Source of the DNA: JAPLKX01 sp035530195
GTDB taxonomy: Bacteria > Hydrogenedentota > Hydrogenedentia > Hydrogenedentales > SLHB01
Direction of reading: 5' to 3'
Assembly: GCA_035530195.1 (NCBI GenBank)
Contig: DATKVG010000216.1
Span: 1 to 38,660, forward strand
Length of the DNA stretch: 38,660 nt
In this document: one piece after another, positions 23,601 through 30,321 of the stretch
Layout of the letters: every line of letters begins with the position of its first letter
Numbering within the stretch: the stretch's first letter is position 1
Translations under genes and position numbers: made by a program
Notes under the pieces: model-generated
What the model saw: the letters and a program-made list of their open reading frames with translations, nothing else
Told to the model about the DNA's origin: nothing
Databases searched by the model: none

Positions 23601-24119
23601 GCGAATAAGCAGCCGGTCGTTTTCGCCGCCGGCGTAGTGCCACAGTTGTTTGCCGTTCGCATCAAGCGCGAAAATGCCGGAATCTTCCGTCCCGGCAACC
23701 AGTTCGTCCCGGCCATCGCCGGTGAGGTCGGCCCACATCGCGCCGCCCCATTCCATCACACCCAGCGGCTTTTGCCACAGCTCCGAGCCGGTGGCGGCAT
23801 CGACGCAGGCTAACGTGCCGTCGCTGTTGCCGATCGCGAGCGTCGCAAAACCGGGCCGCACCGTAAACGAGAGCGCGGCGGACGACGTCAGCCGTTTTCT
23901 CCACCCGCCATCGTATTCCCACAGTTGCCGGCCCTGCGCATCAATGCAACGGAGCCGGCGGACGTCGGCGTCGCTGATCACGGTTTCAAGACCCGGATTG
24001 GGGCACACATCCGCCACAAGCGGCGGCGCGTAAAGGTTGGATTGCGCCTCAAACGTCCACAGGACTTGCGGGGAGTTTGCAGAGGCCAGGAAACCAATGC
24101 AGGCAAGAATGAGGGGCAT
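20691..24119 (-). CDS. Secreted beta-propeller / glycoside hydrolase family 9 fusion
   Basis: The product is 1142 residues with a short hydrophobic leader (MPLILACIGFLASAN). Residues ~20-400 form a PQQ/FG-GAP-like beta-propeller with five DxDGDG-type calcium loops (DLTGDGRDE, DIDGDGKSE, DIDQDGKAE, DVDGDGAVD, DIDGDGRTD). A linker/carbohydrate-binding-like region follows, then a CelD_N-type domain (AEVFINQVGYDTGMPKKF) and a GH9 catalytic domain. The nucleophile/base aspartates in GGWHDAGDYNTYH (Asp780, Asp783) and the proton-donor Glu1123 in PNEVWLPHN are present. GH9 enzymes cut beta-glucans and cellulose-like chains or oligosaccharides. A GGAGG site precedes the ATG. An N-terminal propeller on GH9 is unusual, perhaps for surface attachment or ligand sensing. 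Confidence 0.88.
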   Translation of the reverse strand: MPLILACIGFLASANSPQVLWTFEAQSNLYAPPLVADVCPNPGLETVISDADVRRLRCIDAQGRQLWEYDGGWRKRLTSSAALSFTVRPGFATLAIGNSDGTLACVDAATGSELWQKPLGVMEWGGAMWADLTGDGRDELVAGTEDSGIFALDANGKQLWHYAGGENDRLLIRCPLAAADIDGDGKSEIFAANRFGPLCLKPDGTLRWKTYLGDDFFSSPLVADPRGQKRPVVYCASTDADAFWTFDAADGTQSDLAALAGATGAYSGSSMAVGDIDQDGKAEAIVPTDAGHVYCFGADGRAKWVFQTDGRVHAAVSLGDVDGDGAVDVLVASGDHNLYCVDNRGAEKWRHACELRLIHPATIADIDGDGRTDILVCGSDRKLLCLTVGGAYSADRVPWPSRRFDVAQSGSAYGRVSPWGGVSSPTAEQVAAQRGDPERVERRATVDTITVERVLPINGGFEQRRQMGDEKDYPPRLQYEPASLYTRMKNQPCGWVQREPPGMFPMNECEKPFEGGQFLSVENSMKFAMAVTEPIEVEPEMYALRVKAAVMPLGLRDAGLTVTWSGLQGHIYVDWIADVALAINEWNVVERKLRPPKGARWFQIGCYVHDGRKALFDAVEVTGVYEVPKTAEVFINQVGYDTGMPKKFTVSSNFVAKQAKFELVGEDGAAVISGVLSHEGRIVGAYGSDWGSEYWRGDFTKSDTPGKYRIRIMLDGLIDLSWPFEIGKDLIFARTSRPAYRFFYYQRCGMAIPGFHQACHLDDAVGPDGTQYELWGGWHDAGDYNTYHNAPYVFGLATAYAVKKAAFDAQDADANGVGDFFDEILWGGRHSRRMMAPDGSAYGRISSGYGFWGLPELETDNLPGTGDERRLDAGPGCDSAYHAAAMAKIARLLAPGDDRAAYVEAAERGLAWALSKNMRGPLQFSAAVDLFAATGDGKYSALARELLPSANVDVLESVLLYDALFNENNAAAMKDALVKRADEILALAQNPFGVYTFGPPEKPNFFNTPPSGGGWHVGTSSHILGAAQAVAKAYKYQPELKYLQFIYDQLNWTLGNNPFDLSLMEGCGSRFLPTYHHRYAFSGVARGAVPGSVVNGITWRTPGDDRPYLDLRGLDIPDFQPNEVWLPHNTAWLGVLAWMRAG

Positions 24120-24352
24120 TCAGACAAACCTCCTTGTGAAAAAAACCGGTTGCCAGAATACAGCAGCCTCCAACCGCCATCAACATAACCTGGCGCTAAA
24201 ATCCAACGTTCTCCGGCCGCTTCAGATTTCTGCGACCAGCGCCTCGGCCTACCGGCTAGAAAACACATTTACTGATGCAGCCCCGGCGCAAAGCGTCAAG
24301 CCGTCCTCGAGACTTGTTAGTGTACGCTATTGATGGAAATCTTGGATTTATG
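24120..24352. other. Gap upstream of the GH9 fusion gene
   Basis: This 233-bp stretch should carry the promoter of the GH9 fusion gene. I found no convincing -35/-10 pair and no other structured element before the IS200-like left end at 24353. Confidence 0.4.
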
Positions 24353-25009
24353 TTAGCCTGCTTTAGCAGGCTCCTCTTTGCACCCGCCTTTAGGCGGGGT
24401 GAGAGTGTGACCCACGGGACAGTCAGCACGCTTCAGCGCGCTTTTGGAGGTCTTTAGCATGGGGGACGACGGTTCCGGTCACACGTTCAGCGAAATCTTC
24501 ATTTACTATAACTGGCATTGCATCCGAGACAGAAACCTCATTGTGCCTTCTCTCGAACCGGTAGTCCGCGGTGAGATCATTGAGTATTGCCGCAAGTCGA
24601 GAGGCGTTCACTTCCTGGGCGTCGGTGGCACTTCGAACCATGTCCATCTGGTCGTCCAGATCGAGCCTTATGTCGGGATCAGTGAATTTGTGGGCAGAGT
24701 GAAGGGGGCAAATTCACACGAGATTAACAAGCGGTTCGGGCGCGATACGCTCGGATGGCAGCGTGGTTATGGTGTGGTCAGCTTTGCAAAAAAGAACTTG
24801 CCTGGAATCCTGAGGTATGTGCAGTTGCAGAAAGAGCACCACCAAGCGGGCAGCATTAATGAAACTCTCGAAAGAAACGGGGAAGAAGGCGGGGCTGAAG
24901 ACGGCTGAAGCCGTGGAAAAGCGCGCTGAAGCGTGCTGCCTGCATGGGGGAAGTCTGTTCCACCCCGTCTAAAGACGGGTGCAAAGAGGAGCCTGCTGAA
25001 GCAGGCTAA
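24353..25009 (+). mobile_element. Complete IS200/RAYT-type insertion element
   Basis: This 657-bp unit has 49-bp terminal inverted repeats (24353-24401 and 24961-25009, three mismatches). Each contains two hairpins with TTTA/TGAA-type loops (GCCTGCTTTAGCAGGC and CCCGCCTTTAGGCGGG type). A second, exact 22-bp inverted repeat lies inside (24424-24445 and 24917-24938). The only gene is a Y1/HUH transposase. Hairpin ends are expected for single-strand IS200-like transposition. It sits between the CBM9-type gene and the GH9 fusion gene and directly borders a 60-bp tandem array. Confidence 0.85.
24459..24908 (+). CDS. IS200-like / REP-associated tyrosine transposase
   Basis: The product is 149 residues, normal for the family. 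FIYYNWHCIRDRN begins the fold, TSNHVHLVVQIEP holds the HUH metal-binding pair, and LRYVQLQKEHHQ contains the likely nucleophilic Tyr. The ATG at 24459 has GGAGG eight bases upstream; a TTG at 24444 is less likely. All catalytic features are visible, so the enzyme is probably active, acting on the hairpin ends of its own element and perhaps on solitary palindromes such as 13561-13766. Confidence 0.9.
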   Translation: MGDDGSGHTFSEIFIYYNWHCIRDRNLIVPSLEPVVRGEIIEYCRKSRGVHFLGVGGTSNHVHLVVQIEPYVGISEFVGRVKGANSHEINKRFGRDTLGWQRGYGVVSFAKKNLPGILRYVQLQKEHHQAGSINETLERNGEEGGAEDG

Positions 25010-25040
25010 TCAGCCGGTCGCCGTGAGCGGCGCAAGAAGC

Positions 25041-25400
25041 TGTCGGTCATTTCCGCGATCCGTCCCCTTGGTTTCCTGCTATCTCTGCTATGCCACCTCC
25101 TGCTGGTCATTTCCGCGATCCGTGCCCTTGGTTTCCTGCTATCTCTGCTGTGCCACCTCCTGCTGGTCATTTCCGCGATCCGTCCCCTTGGTTTCCTGCC
25201 ATCGGCGCGGTGCCACCTCCTGCTGGTCATTTCCGCGATCCGTCCCCTTGGTTTCCTGCCATCTCTGCTATGCCACCTCCTGTCGGTCATTTCCGCGATC
25301 CGTGCCCTTGGTTTCCTGCCATCTCTGCTATGCCACCTCCTGTCGGTCATTTCCGCGATCCGCGCCCTTGGTTTCCTGCCATCGGCGCGGTGCCACCTTA
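25041..25400. repeat. Six tandem copies of a 60-bp unit
   Basis: The units begin TGTCGGTCATTTCCGCGATC or TGCTGGTCATTTCCGCGATC and lie in exact 60-bp register at 25041, 25101, 25161, 25221, 25281 and 25341. They differ at a few sites: GTCGG or GCTGG, CCGTCC, CCGTGC or CCGCGC, and ATCTCTGCTA or ATCGGCGCGG. There are no unique spacers, so it is not CRISPR. Sixty is divisible by three, and several frames on both strands stay open (for example a basic MTDRRWHSRDGRKPRARIAE unit on the minus strand). The minus strand of each unit carries AGGAGG. I see no supported gene here. Confidence 0.95.
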
Positions 25401-25485
25401 CAAAGGATTGCGATCAAGTGGCGTCGCCGGCCATCACCTTGCCGCTGTGTGTTTGACCTCCAGACTCCGGTCTCCAGACTCCAGA

Positions 25486-28449
25486 CTATCTGCGCACGAT
25501 TGCGGCGGACCAGTCTTCGGGTAGGCGGAGTTCGGTAAATGTCGTGCCGCCTTCTGTCAGGAACGGCGCATTAAACGCTTCGACTTCGCGGCCAGTGTCG
25601 TCGAAGACGTGGACCTCGTGTTGGGATGAGTCGCGCCAGCCGAACCGGCCGCTGACTTTTGTGATGATGCGCTCTTTGCCGATGATGTAGCCCTGGTGCA
25701 ACTCCATCGGCGTGATCGGATACATATAGCTGGTGAGATGGGGGTGCGTGGGAATAACGGTGACGTCGTTATACCAATGATAGACGCACCCGTAATCGAG
25801 CGCGGCCAGCATGGTCCGGTAGGCGTCGATTTCGGATCGTTCGGTGAGGTGGTCGCCGAGCGCGATGGGCGAGTAGAGGTGGGACTGCGTACAGTGGGTG
25901 ATGCTGCCGGTCTCGACGAAACACGGAAACTTGAGGGCCGCCATGGCGCGCGTGTACGGCGGGCTGTTGCCGACGAGCGGCCCGCGCTCGAGGATCTTTG
26001 TGGCCAGCGCGACGCGCCACGGTTCCGTCAGCAGCGTCACGGACGATTTCAGGCGCGCCACCTGCATCGTGGTGGGATCGACGTCGCCGGAGAACCCGTC
26101 CCACGGCTCGCCGTGATGAAACAGGTAGCGGCTGTACTCGTGCTCGTCCCAGTACACGCCGTCGGCGCCGATCTCGTCGAGGATGATGTCCACGTTTTTG
26201 CCGACTTCGCGGCCGAACGAGTTGGATTGTGTGGGGAAATAGATCCGGTCGTAAGGCTGGCCGTAATCCGCGTGGGTGCCGTCGGACCGGAGGACACGGG
26301 CGTCGGCGAACTGCTGTGGCGCCTCGTCGGTGACGTCAATGAAGCAGTGGAAGTAGACGAGGTATTTCGAGTCGGGTTTGAGCGCGCGCCACCTGCGGAA
26401 CGACTCGCGGTAGTTGTCGTGCGTGACGAGTTGAAACGACGTGCCGTGCGTGTACCGGCCCTTGTACATGGGGTATGAGATGGACGCGCAAACGTAGTAG
26501 GCGTCTTTGAAACGGAGGAAATCGGCGATTTGCGCGTCGGTCCAAACGTCGGTGAGCGGATCCGCGCGGAAGAAGGCAAACCCGCCGTCGATCGTGAAGT
26601 TGGCGTCGACGAGGCGGCGCGCCGCGTTGATGAACGTCCAGTAATCGGGGGCGTCGGTCGGGATGATGGCCCATTGGGCCGTGTACGACGCACGCGGCGG
26701 AAGCACGAGGTTGTTGTCCGCCAGACCAAGGGTTCCATCCGCGGCGTAGTTGGCGACGTGGAGGCGCGCGACGTCGTCCAGCGGCAGCAGGCCGATTCCA
26801 CACGCGGCGGTCGCCGCGAACGCGGTCGGATTGGCCGGGTTGGCCTGAGAACCCATCTTGGCGCTCTGCTCGAGGCCGGCCAGCCACAGGCGCGATACCC
26901 TCTCCCCCATCTTGACCTGGTTGCGCCGCATCAGCGGCAGGTTGGCGTCCGTGAGGTTGGTGAACGTGTCGGAGATAATCACCGCTTCCGGGAGTTGTTC
27001 AACTTTCCGCTGCAAAGAGAACCAAGTGTTAGACTCGTGCGCCCAACCCGGGGTCGGCGTCGAAAACTGGCTCTCGACCACGAACGTCTCGCCACCCACG
27101 GTGACTTCGATCCCGCAGCCCGGCCGTTCCGTAACAGTGTAGTTGGTGCGCAACTCGGGGCGCGGCTCGATCATGTCGAGCGGACCGGTAGGCGGGCCAG
27201 CCTTTTGTTTCTCGGGCGGCGGCGGCAGGCGGAACGCAAGCTGGCCGTCGGCGACGACCAAATCACAAGGAACAGTCGGCGCGGCGTGCTCGATGATGAG
27301 CGAGTTTTGGCCTTCCTTGAGCAACCCGTCCACGACCAGTTCAAACTCGCACGCTTGCACGCCGTCGAGCAATCCATAGTGCGGATCCGTTTCGGTACTG
27401 GTGAAGTCCGGGCTGTAAAACGTCGAAAACGATTCGCCCGCCGCCATCGAATACACGTCGCCGCATCGCGCCTTGACGCGGAGCGGTTTGTTGAGCAGCC
27501 GGTCTGCGGTGATGGTGGTTCCGTTCAGCGACATCCGCAACCCCGTCGTGAGGCCCGCCACCTTGTCATACTGCATCCGGGCGCGCATCCGGATTACGGC
27601 GAGCTTGCCCGCGGGCGCGGGCGGTGCGTTGAATTCGAGTGCGTACTTTTCATTTGGTTTCACGCGGACCTCGCCGAACAGCGGCTGGCCCTGCGCCATT
27701 TCGACGGCGGCGCCGTCGGCCCCGGCCAGCATGGCGGATCCCAGCCGGGAGCGCGTGTGACCCCATTCGGCGGTGAGGCGCGTCATCATGGATTCCTGCT
27801 GCGGCTCGGGGTTGTCCGTGTCTGAGAAACCGATCTCGATGCGCAGCGGCATGCCGGCCTCCGGCCCGTTGACGCCAAGAAGCGCCCACGGGATCGCGGC
27901 TTCGAGCGTGTAACCGGCTTCGGTGCGTTTGGCGGCCACGGCGATTCCTTCGACAGAGCCGCGCGCTGGCGTGTAGCAGACGGCTTCCGGCGGGCAATCG
28001 GCGAGCGGGTCGCCGGTGTGTTTGAAATTGCCCGGGCTGAACGCAAAGTGAAACTGGCCGGCGCCGAACGAGTCGCGGGCAGGATCGAACCCGGGTTGGA
28101 CATCGAGGTACAGTTCGACGTGATCGCCTTTCCAGATGCCGTCGCCGCGCTGAGTCTGTGCGAGCACGTCATCCGTGACCTCGGCGGCGACAAACAGGTG
28201 CTCGGCACGCCACGCCACACGGGCGGTCCCGCTCAGATCGCGCGGCGACTGCCAGGCGCCCGCACCCCACACCACCTGCGCGGGATCGGACATCGGAATG
28301 GCGTTCGGGACTGCCGCCCAATCGGCGGTGTCGCCGTCGATGGCGATGGGGGGATCGGGCTTTGATGGAATGGGCAGCGGCGCATCCGATGCAACCGCTG
28401 AAACCGCCGCCGCCACCGTGCACAGCAGGCCAATCTCAAAACGAGTCAT
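25486..28449 (-). CDS. Secreted protein: CBM9-like domain plus glycosidase-like barrel
   Basis: The product is about 987 residues. The leader TRFEIGLLCTVAAAVSAVAS is a Sec signal peptide. Residues ~25-200 form a CBM9-type domain (KPDPPIAIDGDTADWAAV, then VELYLDVQPGFDPARDS). The central region has no clear match. The C-terminal ~400 residues look like a TIM-barrel glycosidase: SYPMYKGRYTHG, KYLVYFHCFIDVTDE, and GADGVYWDEHEYSRYLFH with Asp768 and Glu769 as candidate catalytic acids. The exact GH family is not recognised. The ATG at 28449 has AAGGAAG upstream and overlaps the HEAT-repeat gene by 14 nt. Context suggests secreted glycan breakdown with the neighbouring GH9 fusion. Confidence 0.85.
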   Translation of the reverse strand: MTRFEIGLLCTVAAAVSAVASDAPLPIPSKPDPPIAIDGDTADWAAVPNAIPMSDPAQVVWGAGAWQSPRDLSGTARVAWRAEHLFVAAEVTDDVLAQTQRGDGIWKGDHVELYLDVQPGFDPARDSFGAGQFHFAFSPGNFKHTGDPLADCPPEAVCYTPARGSVEGIAVAAKRTEAGYTLEAAIPWALLGVNGPEAGMPLRIEIGFSDTDNPEPQQESMMTRLTAEWGHTRSRLGSAMLAGADGAAVEMAQGQPLFGEVRVKPNEKYALEFNAPPAPAGKLAVIRMRARMQYDKVAGLTTGLRMSLNGTTITADRLLNKPLRVKARCGDVYSMAAGESFSTFYSPDFTSTETDPHYGLLDGVQACEFELVVDGLLKEGQNSLIIEHAAPTVPCDLVVADGQLAFRLPPPPEKQKAGPPTGPLDMIEPRPELRTNYTVTERPGCGIEVTVGGETFVVESQFSTPTPGWAHESNTWFSLQRKVEQLPEAVIISDTFTNLTDANLPLMRRNQVKMGERVSRLWLAGLEQSAKMGSQANPANPTAFAATAACGIGLLPLDDVARLHVANYAADGTLGLADNNLVLPPRASYTAQWAIIPTDAPDYWTFINAARRLVDANFTIDGGFAFFRADPLTDVWTDAQIADFLRFKDAYYVCASISYPMYKGRYTHGTSFQLVTHDNYRESFRRWRALKPDSKYLVYFHCFIDVTDEAPQQFADARVLRSDGTHADYGQPYDRIYFPTQSNSFGREVGKNVDIILDEIGADGVYWDEHEYSRYLFHHGEPWDGFSGDVDPTTMQVARLKSSVTLLTEPWRVALATKILERGPLVGNSPPYTRAMAALKFPCFVETGSITHCTQSHLYSPIALGDHLTERSEIDAYRTMLAALDYGCVYHWYNDVTVIPTHPHLTSYMYPITPMELHQGYIIGKERIITKVSGRFGWRDSSQHEVHVFDDTGREVEAFNAPFLTEGGTTFTELRLPEDWSAAIVRR

Positions 28450-29329
28450 CGTCTTCCTTGTCTTCTTCATCCAGATCCTCGTCCTCCTCCTCGTATTCTT
28501 CGTCGTCTTCACCCTCCCAATCGGCTTCTCCATCGAGAGATTCTCTCAATGCCACGGCCATGCCCATGGCATCGGATGCGGCTTCAGCGATTTCCTCATC
28601 TTTAGAGATCGCGAGATGGCCAAGCAACGCGAGGCCCTCCTCGCGATCGACATAAGGCGCCACTTCGATAGCCGCTATCAGCAGTTCCTTGTCGGCGGCG
28701 CCTCCACGCAGCAGGCGGGCGATGTACGGCCATGCGGCGATCACCTCGCGCGACCCCGCGGCGCGCACCGCCTCGAATTGAACTTCCGGAATCCGGCTTT
28801 GCAGCGCCTCGAGTATCTCGTTGTCAAAACCCGGCACGTAGCCCATGCCGAACACGGCGGTCGTTTTCCACTCGACGTCGTCTCCGGCATACGCGGCGCG
28901 GATTGCTTTTTTTTGCCACTCTTCGGGCGCCCTCACCGCCCCCTCGAGCGCGCGTCGCCTCACCACTTTGGGCACCGTCGCGTCCTGATACACCTCGTGG
29001 AGCGTCTGCCGCATCCGGTTGAAAACTTCCTCCGAGACGAGGATGTCGTCCTCATCCGACCAGTCGCAGCAGTCGCTGTGTTCCAGGGCCGGGCCAAACG
29101 CGACGGCGGCGCGCGCGCGAACTTCGGCCGGCGCGCCCGGATCCTTCACGACAGCCATGAGTTCCTCGGCCAGTTCATCGTTGATCACCACGAAATCCCC
29201 GGCGAAACTTGCGGCGAGCGCGCGGTCTTCATCGCTTGCGGCTTTGTCGCGCAAAACGCGCAGGATGTCGGCGGCCGCGTTCGGCGGCCACTCCCAAGGC
29301 TCCATGTATTCCAGATTGTGGATATCCAT
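28436..29329 (-). CDS. HEAT-repeat protein with acidic C-terminal tail
   Basis: The product is 297 residues, without signal peptide. Helical repeats are visible through the centre, for example AEVRARAAVAFGPAL, VPKVVRRRALEGAVRAPEE, EVQFEAVRAAGSREVIAAW and EEIAEAASDAMGMAVALRE. The last ~35 residues are almost entirely Asp/Glu (DDEEYEEEDEDLDEEDKE and DDDSF). It is probably a scaffold or binding protein; no enzyme motif is seen. The coding sequence of the acidic tail also contains the ribosome-binding site and start codon of the CBM9-type gene, so the two are translationally coupled. Confidence 0.85.
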   Translation of the reverse strand: MDIHNLEYMEPWEWPPNAAADILRVLRDKAASDEDRALAASFAGDFVVINDELAEELMAVVKDPGAPAEVRARAAVAFGPALEHSDCCDWSDEDDILVSEEVFNRMRQTLHEVYQDATVPKVVRRRALEGAVRAPEEWQKKAIRAAYAGDDVEWKTTAVFGMGYVPGFDNEILEALQSRIPEVQFEAVRAAGSREVIAAWPYIARLLRGGAADKELLIAAIEVAPYVDREEGLALLGHLAISKDEEIAEAASDAMGMAVALRESLDGEADWEGEDDEEYEEEDEDLDEEDKEDDDSF

Positions 29330-29496
29330 TTTTGTTCCCCTTGCGCCATTACGTTTTATAGGTTATGTGCCACTATCATTTCACATCCACGGCTGTGACG
29401 CAATAAGCCTTTGCGGGCGGCATTGGACTGGGCGGGCGGCGCGGGGGTAGTATTGCGCCGTTTTTGTTCACCCCGTCCGGGTGGAAAGGAGACGTA

Positions 29497-30216
29497 ATGA
29501 AAAAGCTGATGGTGTTGCGCGTAATGAGAATGGCGTTCGTGTTTGTATTGTGTTATGCGGTGATGGCCGTCGCGGCGGAACCCGCCGACCAGCCCGCGGC
29601 GCGCAATGACAAGGACTGGCAAAACCGGCATGCTTCGTTCAACGAGCGTGTGAAACAGGGCAACGCCGATATGATCTTCATCGGCGACAGCATCACCCAG
29701 GGGTGGGAAGGCGCCGGCAAGGCCGCGTGGGACAAGTTCTACGGCAAGCGCAACGCCGTCAACCTCGGCATCAGCGGAGACCGGACGCAGCACGTCCTGT
29801 GGCGGCTCGACAACGGCAACATCGACGGGATCAGCCCCAAGCTGGCCATCATGATGATCGGCACAAACAACGCGTCCGAGTACACGCCCGACGAAATCGC
29901 CGGCGGCATCAAGACCATCGTGCGGAAGCTGCGGGCGAAGCTGCCGGATATGAAAATCCTGTTGCTGGCCGTGTTCCCCAGGGAAGAAAAGCCGGGCGAA
30001 CTCCGCGCGAAACTGATCGAGGTCAACAAGCAGATCGCAAAGCTGGACGACGGCCAGAAGGTGTTCTACCTGGATATCGGCGACAAGTTTATACAGCCCG
30101 ACGGCTCAATATCAGTAGACATCATGCCCGATTTCCTCCACCTGACCGAAAAAGGCTATGAAATTTGGGCCAATTCGATCGAGCCCAAACTAAAACAACT
30201 GCTCGGCGAGAAGTAG
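29497..30216 (+). CDS. Secreted SGNH/GDSL hydrolase
   Basis: The product is 239 residues with a signal peptide (MRMAFVFVLCYAVMAVAAE, then processing near AAEPADQ). The SGNH blocks are present: MIFIGDSITQGW with Ser65, NLGISGDRTQHVLW, IMMIGTNNASEYTPDEI, and the DxxH pair Asp212-x-x-His215 in DFLHLT. Related proteins remove acetyl or acyl groups from carbohydrates or lipids. The ATG at 29497 has AAAGGAG five bases upstream. It is divergent from the HEAT-repeat gene and ends just before a REP-like palindrome, where it meets the second Gfo/Idh/MocA gene. Confidence 0.93.
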   Translation: MKKLMVLRVMRMAFVFVLCYAVMAVAAEPADQPAARNDKDWQNRHASFNERVKQGNADMIFIGDSITQGWEGAGKAAWDKFYGKRNAVNLGISGDRTQHVLWRLDNGNIDGISPKLAIMMIGTNNASEYTPDEIAGGIKTIVRKLRAKLPDMKILLLAVFPREEKPGELRAKLIEVNKQIAKLDDGQKVFYLDIGDKFIQPDGSISVDIMPDFLHLTEKGYEIWANSIEPKLKQLLGEK

Positions 30217-30253
30217 GCGTGGACGTTAACTGAGAGAAGTGTGGGTCAAGGCC

Positions 30254-30321
30254 GCGAAAAGCGGGGACAGGCACGCTTTCTTCATACTGCCGAAGAAAGC
30301 GAGCCAGTCCCCGTTTTTCGC
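30254..30321. repeat. REP-like palindrome, copy 3
   Basis: A 68-bp inverted repeat begins GCGAAAAGCGGGGACAGGC, has CATACTGCCG at its centre and ends CCAGTCCCCGTTTTTCGC. It fills most of the 105-bp gap between the convergent SGNH and Gfo/Idh/MocA genes, abutting the TGA of the latter. A bidirectional terminator role would fit this copy. Confidence 0.85.

Noticed and set aside
25041..25400. CRISPR array
   Set aside because: The 60-bp units follow each other directly with no unique spacers, and there are no cas genes nearby.
24933..25538. 201-residue plus-strand repetitive protein
   Set aside because: It is formed by reading through the mobile element end and the tandem array; there is no ribosome-binding site, and equivalent frames are open on the other strand.
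26530..29398. Two long plus-strand frames (431 and 407 residues)
   Set aside because: Both run antisense to the CBM9-type and HEAT-repeat genes, whose signal peptide, repeats and ribosome-binding sites support the minus strand.
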